Positions 54,133-64,000 of a stretch of DNA of 64,000 nucleotides are shown one piece after another (within the stretch, counting starts at the first letter, position 1; each line of letters begins with the position of its first letter). Location of the stretch: assembly GCF_000002995.4 (NCBI RefSeq), contig NW_025062479.1:9229721-9293720 (forward strand). Direction: 5' to 3'. The DNA comes from Brugia malayi. Its lineage: Eukaryota > Nematoda > Chromadorea > Rhabditida > Onchocercidae. The notes under the pieces are model-generated. The model saw only the letters and a list, made by a program, of their open reading frames with translations, was not told the origin of the DNA and did not search any database. The position numbers and the translations under genes are program-made.

Positions 54133-56275
54133 ATATAAAATTGAAAGTGTAAAAGACTTTCAGGTGATCTGCAAAACTCTTCTGCTATTGCATACACTAT
54201 CTGATTGATCTTTCATATATTTCCTTAAATATCATATTCTAAAAATTGATCATTGATCATAATTGGTACATGCATTCATCACTGCATTTTACTGTTATTT
54301 CTGCATGCTAACACTGCCAAATAAGCTCATTTTCTTGGGTATTGGTGGCAAATTTTGAAATATTCGTCTTCTTAGAGCTTTTATGTATGAAATGTTCATG
54401 TCTGATTTTGGATATAAAAGCTGAAACATAGGAAAAAGTGGAGAGGGAAAGAAAGAAAGAGGGAAGAAGTGATCAAAAGCGCAAATTTTTAAAGAATTGC
54501 TCTGTATCGCACTACTATCAGTTATTTCGTCTTATTGGAAAAAGTATTTTTATATAAAGGAGATGAGCCATTTTTCTCATTATTGAACTAGTGATTAATG
54601 GTTTGCATGAAAAGAGCAATCTGTTGATTGTATAAATCAATTGGTAACAAAAATCAATTTATATGAGAATAAAAATGCATTTTTGATAGGTACAGAATAT
54701 ATCAGTGTTTCATTTATGGTAATTTCATTTATAACAGTGAATATCGTTTAATTATCTTCACTTACATCACAAATTTTTAGCGGTAAATCTTAGCAAATAG
54801 AGCTATTAGCACAGCAAAATTAAAGCCTAATTGATAAAGCGACTAAACTATAATGTTTGATCGGTTGCCAGCAAAGGCTACGATGTTTATTATAGTCTTT
54901 CGAATATGTTAGATCAATATCATTATGTCTTGCCATAAGTGTGCCATATGGTTGAGCAATCCTAAAATTATTAAAATTCAATCGTTTTTTTTTTTTTTAA
55001 TTCTTGATATAGTGTGATGTAACATTGTGTGGTCCGCTGTTTTAGCTTTTGTATGATTTTAGAGTTTGAACTCAGTTGTTAAAGCATGTTGTGTGGTCCA
55101 GTGTATTGTTTATTCTTTTTTTTTTTCCATGCTTTTAATAATTCCATCAGTTACGTGAATCATTGTAATGTCATTTATTTTTGTTTCTTTTTTTTTTTTT
55201 TTTTTTTTTTTTTGATATTCAATCGTTTTTTTCGTTTATCAATCATATTAGTTAAAACTTTTATTACTGCATCCAAACTTTTTTATTTGAATTTTGTAAT
55301 AAGGAAAAATACAATTTGGGATTTACCACGTCTTCAATGATACAAAACGGTAAGTCTTCTATGAATAAAGTATCGGAGATAAAATTACAATTTTAAAGCA
55401 TTTATGCACATCGATATTCTTGCGCAAAGTATTACATGCGAGGAATACTTGTGACAGTAAAGTTATTAATCGCTTGTTATACAAATAACATCTGTTATTA
55501 AAGCACTTGAAAACCGCAGAAGAAGTAAAGATTTGGAAGTGATGATCTAGCGTTAACAAAAGCTTCGAGAGAAGTTGGCTAAATAATATGTAACAGGAAT
55601 TTCTTGAAAAGATAGAATTTAGACACATAGATGTATGTGAAACACTATTTCCTTGCAAATACCCTTCCAAACCTAATATAAAACAATAATATTTACAAAA
55701 GGCTAACTATGTTAAATAAACAATTGCAATACAACATGTACACTATTGAAATACTATATCCAGGTACGGAACTACTGTAGCTATTAGTCAGGGCCATGAT
55801 CCGGAAGTCTTAAAAGCGGTTGTTATGTGATATGCTAGCACTGATCATTGTATGCTAGCATTCTAACACACTTAAAATGGTATTTACTAAATTCTGATGC
55901 AGAAAATTCGCATAATCAATGCTTCAAACATTTCGTATACATTACTGTATGCCTTACCATCATTCGTTAGTTGGATGGATGAAATAAGTGAAATTAACCA
56001 CCGGTATTGCTTATACTTTTGAATGTTTGTTTTACAGCACCCTGAATAAGCTTACTAGCGAATTCTTCATCCAATCGGAAATATGTTTGTACTTTCAGAT
56101 ATCGATCATGCAATGATAACCTAAGGTAAATGATTCCGATTAGGAGGTATGATCGATGATTAATTTTGAAATTTAGTTTTCGACACTTGTATGATTAAGT
56201 ATGATCAACACCTTTTGAATTGATTGGATGTCAGACATCCTCCTACAATGGATAAACAAGAAGAAAATATTTAAA
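54133..56275. other. Intergenic region between convergent genes
   Basis: 3' flanks of the plus-strand TAB1-like gene and the minus-strand BPI/LBP gene. T runs lie at 54984-54999 and 55189-55213. A 103-codon minus frame (55359-55670, starting MEGYLQGNSVSH) has no motif; it lies downstream of the BPI/LBP stop and is not supported as a gene. Confidence 0.45.
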
Positions 56276-59200
56276 TTATTCATTAAAAAAATCACAAAAA
56301 ACAAACTTTGGATTTTTCAAGACAATTCCTTTCATAGTTGGTATAATGATACCCACCCGCAGGATATCAGTAAGTAATTGCTCCAAAAATTCAGCACCGA
56401 AGAGGCCGAGATCACCAAATGTTGCTTGGTCGACATCACGAACACGAGATTCAAGCAATTTGAAGTCTAAATTTTCGATCGAGACATTTCCAATGATTGC
56501 TGTTCGATTTAACCACAAATTAATGCTGGATGTCATCTTCGTATCAGCTCGTATGATCTGCAGTTGGAGAGTTGAACATTATATGTATCTTCATTTAGTC
56601 CTCGTTTTTTTGTGATACATCAACTTCACTTGAAAATGTTGTATTTATACTAAAAAACATTCACATGTACAATTTTCTTTTTCTAATTCAATACCATCTG
56701 CTCAAAAAAAGAGGAATTTTTTATGTTTCAAAGTTATTCAGCTGCCAACTATGATATTGCATATAGTTTATCAGAGATAAGCTTAGGATGCTATCTGTTA
56801 AATCATTCCGCTTAATTTATCCACTGATAGATCATCTGCCACTAATTTCTTTCATTGTTACATAGTCGGAAACTTACCATTACTTTGAACTGTGTCGAAT
56901 TTCGCGGTCTAACAAACATATTCATACTGCCATAAAGTCGAAATCGTGCTCGATTTTCCACAAAAACAAGCAACGGTGACTAGAAAAGGAAAGCTTATCA
57001 TTTTTAGGAAAATCTATTAACCATTATATTTTGGCACATTTTATTATCAAATGCAACAAAAAAACTCTGATAGCGATGGAACCATACGTCAAGTAAGACT
57101 ATCACTTTAAGAACAATGAAATAAATCAAATTGAACTTCAAATCAATATGCAAATAAATGAACTGAAGAAAATAATAATAATCGAAAACAATATTTCTAT
57201 AATCTACCTTCCTGGTCGAAAATTGAATCTCAACTTCACGATTGGGGAACTGACTAGACAATTCACCAAGGTATTCACCAATGCAATAGCCATTCTCACA
57301 AGTGGTCAATAAAAGAGTTTTAAGTTGTGGACTTGATTCAGGACCAACAATAAAATCCATATATTTTTGTTTATATGCATGAAATAATAATGAATTGACT
57401 ATAAAGTCCGTTGCGATAAATTCTGCCATATGAACACCTGAAAATGAAAGTTTTCCTTTTCCGTTTTGAATTGATGTTCTGCCATCGACAAACTTTCTCT
57501 TTGTTCTTTTTTTGTGTAAAATTTGGTGAAGTACACGAACCATATGAGTCATCCTTTGTTTTGCATTTATATTAGTATAAAGTGCTATTACATGGATTTA
57601 AATACGAAATTAGCTTGAAAATGTGGTGCAGAAGAATAAATCGCTAAGAAAAAAGTGATGAAATTAAGTTTGATAAAGGTTTTAAAATGGTTTTGGGTTA
57701 AAAATGACATAAAACTGTGAACATATGTGATTAATCATGATAATAAAGTTGCGATCACACTATTTGTAACTTGGATTTTGATAGACATGAAGCATTCACT
57801 CTGATAATATTGCAACAAATATTATGTGTAGTGTAAAAGTAATCATTTTTCAAACATATGTAAAAAGTTAGATTGGATTCCCATACAAAATTCAAAGAGA
57901 GTGGGGAATCTACCATATAACTAATTTAATCTATCGACTAATTTAGCAACTGTCAGTCAAAGTTTGACATATGCTACTGAACAATTATTTAATCTACCAC
58001 TTGGCTGAGGAATGTAGATATTCGGAGGATGGAAAGGAGTTTCACCATAACCATTCCTAAAAAAAGCAAAATATTTTATTTCCTGAATAATTGTTGGAAA
58101 AAAAAAAACTTGAAAATTACTTTGAAACGACATTAAATAAATCATTTTAATATCTTACTAATATTATTTCCAGCTAAACGCTTATCTCTTAAAGATTTTT
58201 CATTACTTTGCCATGTGGACTTATTTTTTATAGAAAGAGAGAGAAAGAATTGTAAGAAAAACTGTACAAGAAGCCTTTTTAGTACTTACTGACAAATGAA
58301 ATTTTCAGAAGCATTTTTTTTTTTTTTTATGAATAAAATTTTTTTTTCTTTTAAGGTGCATAACATTTGAAAAAAAATCACACGTTGCGCTTTTATAATC
58401 TACATTCATTTAATTTTTTCAAATATTTAAACTGACCAAGAAATTTCGCCCCTTGATAACATCTCAATAGTTTCATGTGCGATAAGTGGATCACGAATGA
58501 GTCTATAATCCAAGATAAGACTTTTCTGTCGTAAATGATTGACAATATTTAATAAAGTAATATTTTTAGCACCAATTTCGCCAAACCTACTAAGTGGTTT
58601 TCTTGCTGGTAAATTAAAAGATATTCCAAATATATCGACCGAATTTTCATCGATAGGTATCTAAACTGTGATTTTTATTAAAGTTAAAATTTTCATTTTA
58701 ATAGCAATAACTTCACATTCAAAATAATATTTCGAAACAATGAATTGAAAAAAAAAATGTGGGGTCAAAAACAACTTTATTCCCACTATGACTGCATTAA
58801 TTCAAAAAAAAAAAAAAATACCAACTAAAGAACTTGTTTGATAAATTGTTGAGTTTAGTAGTTTCTAATATATTTTCGCTCTAATTACACGCAGTTCAAC
58901 TTCATACTGCGGATTAAAATGAAATTTTACTTGAAGAGGCATTGTTGCCAATATGTAATTCATATCTTTGTTAATCATATTTTTTACCATTTGGCTTATA
59001 CGATCCTCAACAATTGGTTTGAAGTGAGCGATTATGAAAGCTGAAATATAATTTATCAATTAACAGATTGAAGAAAAAAAATGAAAAATAAATGTGAAAT
59101 AAGTGGCCTGTTTGGATGTTTTTGATCCCCATATGAACATTTGCGCTTTATACCTTTGAAAGTGTTGATGAAGAAATCTGTGATAACCCCAGTATTTCGG

Positions 59201-60804
59201 ACATTCAGATCGACGTAGCCAACATCAGCACGGCAATATGTTGATTTTACCATTGGAGCACCAGCTCGTGTTCTTTAAATTTATTAGGTTGAAAATATTT
59301 TAAATTTATAACTTGTTTATAACTCTATACTTGCTTATATTCAAAACAGTGATGGTGATGAACATGCATCAATAGAACAGGCTAAGATGAACGAACCTAG
59401 CTAATCTAACGGCCATTGTTAAGCTTACATGACCGAATAAAGTTTCGAATTGTCCACGAATTGGTACCGCTGGAATTAGAAACGGCCCAGAAAATATTGC
59501 TTCAAATTCGCCTCCAGCTCTAAATAACATGTTACTTTAAAGCAATAATTCAGAATGCAAAAATGAATTTATGTGTAGTTCAACATTTTGGAAACAGTTT
59601 ATTATTATTATTATTTAACAGCTAATTAAACAATAAATTACATTCATTCTATTTCAAACCTGATATGCATTTTAGCCATTGACCATGTAAACATATTTGG
59701 GGGCGACAATTCTAGACTATAATCAGATGGTGACCAATATTTCGAAACGTATACATCATATATCGAAACCTGAAGTGAGAAGATAAGGGTATTAGTCATT
59801 TTTGAAAATTCAGCGAATATCAACTTAAAAAAAATACTATCACAATTCAGAATAGTTCGATCACTCAGAGTAATGCACTTTCCAGTAATAGTAGGCCAAA
59901 GAGAAATTCCTTAAAACAAGAAAAAAAAAACTGGTCAGAATCCGTTCCACTTTCAATTTACCGACAAGTGAAAATGTCGGTCATTTAACGAGAGCATATA
60001 TTTACTTCCTGCTAGAGAGTAATGAAGACCGTTTTGTTTGTTGCTTACCAATTGATGAAGAATGATTTAGTTAAGAGTTATATCGCACAGAATTATGTTA
60101 CGATGTATGTTTCACTAAACTCAGAAACTTCTTTTTTCTCCTATTCATCCATTCATTTTGAAAAAAAACAAGCAAGAACAAAATTATGGTCATTTTAAAA
60201 AAATCACTGAACTAATGATCAAATAATCCACAAATTAGCTCGACAGACCAGTATAATCTAATTTTCTATTGTTACGAACATCTATTATATATGGATTGAT
60301 AAAGAGATCTAGGTATATACTTACCTGACCAGCTTCAATAACTTCTGTAATGGTCGGTAACTGAATTCGCAATATTTCATCATTCACAATTTTCATGCCT
60401 ATTTCACGTAAGTATGCGAGACCAGAGGACATTAATCTCATACGGATACCAGGGTTCTGGGCATTCGTATTTGTCTGGAGCAAGAATTTTAAATCAAAAG
60501 AGATTTGACATATTTCTGAAATTTGTGACAGCATATACGTCTTAACGCTAACGATCCTTTGGAAATTATTGTTATCACAATGAACATATTAAATTAGTTA
60601 TGAATGATCGTTATTTTATTTAAAAAAAAAAAAAAAAAAAATGAATTTGAAGTATTTAAAAAAGAAATACGCATGAATAGTGGAAAATATGCAAAACATT
60701 TAAAAATTGTGCATTACCAGTAATAGTGTTGATAAATTCTCATCCCCAGATATTCGTGTATTCGGAATTATGAAAAGTAGGGTAATAATCGTAAAATACA
60801 TCAT
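56276..60804 (-). CDS. Secreted BPI/LBP/CETP-family lipid-binding protein
   Basis: Family members bind lipids in extracellular fluid; nematodes have several, including NRF-5, which affects lipid transport. Exons in coding order: 60804-60718, 60474-60325, 59769-59660, 59519-59397, 59272-59154, 59040-58889, 58660-58437, 58056-57998, 57437-57208, 56979-56878, 56557-56276; 545 residues, phases consistent. The ATG follows a GATTTCAG acceptor by seven bases. A signal peptide (MMYFTIITLLFIIPNTRISG) is followed by NPGIRMRLMSSGLAYLREIG, the family's N-terminal helix signature, and by amphipathic beta strands typical of the tubular domain. The linker NGYGETPFHPP matches the BPI central linker; the C-terminal barrel ends with LRVGIIIPTMKGIVLKNPKF, as in BPI. 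Cys in TYCRADVGYV matches one half of the conserved N-domain disulfide, but the partner position is Val. Substrate is unknown. Confidence 0.9.
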
Positions 60805-63800
60805 CACATTCCTGAAATCAATGAACAGTTCACGATGATGGGATATGATTAAAGAAGCATAGCGAAAAAAAAAAAACAAAAACAAAAAAAAGATAATTCG
60901 ACACGGACGATATAACAAATAACAGATGATAATCATCATCATATCACAGGTATCTATTGGGAGGAAGCACAACACATAATGAATCGAATGCTATCTATCC
61001 GAACAACTAAAAATATTCTGCGAGGAATGTTTAAAAACAAGTTTTATACAATAAAATATGAGAAATTGTAATTGATGACATGTAGAAAGATAGATGACAG
61101 TTGAGAGATGAAAGCAATTATATGTTATGCGAAAAGAATATATTAGAATTCTAAATCATAATCAATAAAATATTATTAAAAAGAGCAATCATGAAAGCAG
61201 CTTAAGATAACTATTAACATTATACCAGGTTGATTGTTCATTGAGAAATACATATCAGCATTAACATTTTCTCTCTTCCAGTCGGCCGATTTTATCACTT
61301 CATATTCGATTTGATTCCATTCCATTCCATTCTATTCCATTCCGTTTCATTCTATTTTATTCTATTCTATTCCATTTCATTGCATTTCATTCCTTCTGGT
61401 GAATGGTGGATAGATGGATGGATGAATGGTCGAACAGGCACACATTGTACAACGCATGAATTGTTTCTCTTATGTGCATTCGTCTGAACAGGTTGTAGGT
61501 AAACACATCATTATCCGGCCAGTCCTTTCTCATACATCAGTAATAACATTTATTTCAAGTTTAATCTTACAATTTTTTTTTTGTTTTTTTTTTTTTGTTT
61601 TTTTTTTTGGTAAAGAAATGTGCAAATAGTAATAATGTTTCTTTGCGTGAAGAACAATAATTAGTGGATGAATTACGAAAATTATTTGGTGGAACATAAA
61701 CAGTATTTAGGATATTTTTACAGGAATATTCCTGTAAAAACTAAATTTAGCATGTCATCGTTAAAATTATAAATATGTTAGAATGATTAATCGGACAGTG
61801 TTGATAATTGCTATCCTAAATTAATAGATATCTAATAATGATATCTTTTAAGTATGTGTTTAAATTTCTCACAAAGATAATGTTCATCTTTTCAAATGAA
61901 AGAATTTGTTGCGATGGCCCTTAAAATGATTTAGTCAATTGGGGCGCTCTCTTAATTTCCGCCTAATTTCATCTGCTCGTTAATAAATACAAATAAATGA
62001 TGAACAGTAATGTAATTATAGCATAATCAATTATTATTACTAATAACATTAACAGCCTAATTAACGAGGAGTGAATTAGAAAATAATTGATTAAAGGGTT
62101 AAGTTTATGAACTGTTACATTGCCATATCCATTTCATATCGCCGTGTATAATGCCATCAACAAAAAATATGTATTGCCATTGAAAATACTGATAATTTTG
62201 ATAATGTTCGAGGAAAGAAGAAAAGCAGCTTTGTAGTGAATGACATTGATAAAATAATGAAACAAGCGAGGAAAGGACGATTTTATAAACCATTTTCAAA
62301 CTTCTGTTATCTTTCTTAATCATCCTTTATTATTATTATTATTTAAGATATCCTGCTATTTTTTTTTTTGCTATTTGAAAACGAGCTTTGTTATCGTCGC
62401 ATGAAGCATCAAACATCAAATGTAATCCATTTTTTTCCCGCAATTTGATTTCGGTTTCCATTTTAGACACCTCTTTTTATCACCCTGATAAGAATTGCTC
62501 CTTAAGTGATAGTATATTTTAAAAAACAAATGAATCATTTGCAATCTAATCTTCAATGAAAAATAGATTAAGTTTAATAAATCTGAATGTTAAGAGTAAT
62601 TCCAATATTTGTGTCTTTTTTTTTTGCATTATTTTTCAGCTTGGAATGATTTGGAATTGAATTGTAAACAACTTTAAATTAAGTAATACTAAACATACGG
62701 AATAGATTTTTTGCAATATTTTATAATTTAATACATGTGAAATATATAGGAGGAAATGCATGAGAAATAAAGTGTATCATTGCTACTTTTTGCTTGAATA
62801 AAATTGATATTGTTATTGCTGTTTGATCATTATCATTATTAATGAAAATTAAACTTTCCCTATTAGTCCAGTAAGATAAAAAAAACTTGCAAACTTTGTC
62901 AATTAAACTTTAAAATATCTGTATGTTAAAAATAACTTAACGGACTGTTCATGTTTTTCGCATATATGTGTTTCTTCAGTTTAATGATAAGCTTTTTTTT
63001 TTTTTTTTTTGCTGAATGCCCACAGGAAATAAAGTTCTCTTTCAGCATAAACCTCAAATTATATTATTTTTCAAGAAACAAAAATAAACAATTTGATCGA
63101 CCTTTTTTTTTTTAAATTAATTAAAGTTCGTTGACGACTATTGATCATCACATATACGAGTTTTTGCGATTTAGAAATAGCTTTTCTGCTCGACATTTTA
63201 TTCATTTCATTAATCATCACTTTATACTTATTTCTCGTTACAATGAATAATTATTTTTTTTCTGAAATTCATACAAAGCATATCTTCGTATTAATATCAG
63301 ACTTGTCGCTTTACAAAAACGCAACTTTTTAAAGTAGTGATTGGAGAAAAGGTACGAAAAAAGGTTACGAAATAATCTGGAGAATATTGAAAGATAGAGC
63401 AGTTCAGGATTCTGTTTTTGAGTATTCAAGATTAAATGAACGATCTTCTGCAAAGTATTAATGATTGACTTAATCAATACAAAAGATTCCATTAATACTG
63501 ACAAGCAAAACATCTCAAGATTACGATATATTAACTATATGTGAGCATTCTTTTTATGTTTGTGATCGTCATCAAGGATATTTTGTTATCCAAAAGTGAT
63601 CCGAAATAAAGCTTAAAGTTTTACTCGAGTTATTTAAATTCTGGGAAGTGTTACAAAAATATATATATGTATAAAATTTTGTTAAATCTTCTAATTTAAT
63701 TTAATCGCTCGCATAGGAATGATTACTAAAATTTACTAGTTTTCCTTCAAGAAAAATTTCAATGGCAATAAGATTGCAACTTGAAAAGAATTTAAATAAG

Positions 63801-64000
63801 ATACTCTAATATCATCGATGACAAACGTTTGTTTTAGTAGGTGAAAAGTTAAGAAGGTAAAATCTAACTAATGATATAATTATCCATAAATAACAAATCG
63901 TTTATGAAACTATGACAATTTGTCGATAATTGCCAGCAACATAATATTAGATAGCATGGCACATTACCATAAATGATTATTTCTTCTCCAAATAAATTAA
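60805..64000. other. Upstream flank of the BPI/LBP gene, no gene recognised
   Basis: Presumed promoter of the minus-strand gene, then AT-rich DNA with T runs (62996-63011, 63103-63112) and an ATTCC-type satellite at 61313-61393. The short frames present (60-90 codons) have no motif. Confidence 0.45.
61313..61393. repeat. ATTCC/ATTCT pentamer satellite
   Basis: About sixteen units of a five-base repeat, mostly ATTCC, ATTCT and ATTTC variants, with few interruptions. A short GGAT-type tetramer repeat follows at 61406-61426. Confidence 0.85.

Noticed and set aside
55359..55670. 103-codon minus-strand frame starting MEGYLQGNSVSH
   Set aside because: No recognised domain, no acceptor before the ATG that could be supported, and it lies in the 3' flank of the BPI/LBP gene.

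Overview
The window reads as nuclear DNA of a parasitic-type nematode, most likely a spirurid/filarial worm; the species cannot be fixed from the sequence alone. The reasons are a complete cuticle collagen gene of nematode type, strongly AT-rich DNA with many A/T homopolymer runs, TTTCAG-like 3' splice sites, and start codons 6-12 bases downstream of a 3' splice site with no coding exon before it, as expected for spliced-leader trans-splicing. No prokaryotic gene, virus, CRISPR array, rRNA or convincing tRNA was seen.

Layout. 1-20.8 kb is gene-poor and AT-rich; only a few exon-like islands stand out (652-733 minus; a four-exon chain at 7278-8200 plus; a possible first exon at 9375-9430). 20.8-26.0 kb holds possible 5' exons and a nine-exon gene for a receptor-regulated-type Smad with an MH2 domain but no visible MH1 domain. 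29.1-31.0 kb (minus) holds a three-exon cuticle collagen. 31.0-38.9 kb shows nothing recognisable. 38.9-40.3 kb holds a C-type-lectin-like fragment followed by a decayed collagen gene (stop codon plus several lost glycines). 42.55-46.29 kb (plus) is a ten-exon IFT54/TRAF3IP1 (dyf-11) gene. 46.7-48.1 kb holds a near-perfect 58-bp inverted repeat and two orphan exons that recall PEX10. 49.16-54.13 kb (plus) is an eight-exon TAB1-like pseudophosphatase gene with a large proline-rich insert. 56.28-60.80 kb (minus) is an eleven-exon secreted BPI/LBP-family lipid-binding protein. 60.8-64 kb is intergenic with an ATTCC-type satellite.

The five intact gene models were assembled by eye from splice sites; all exon phases agree and every total is divisible by three (419, 304, 484, 706 and 545 residues). 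The genes do not form an operon. Functionally they cover TGF-beta-type signalling (Smad), a TAK1-type kinase adaptor (TAB1-like), ciliary transport in sensory neurons (IFT54), cuticle structure (collagen) and extracellular lipid binding (BPI/LBP).
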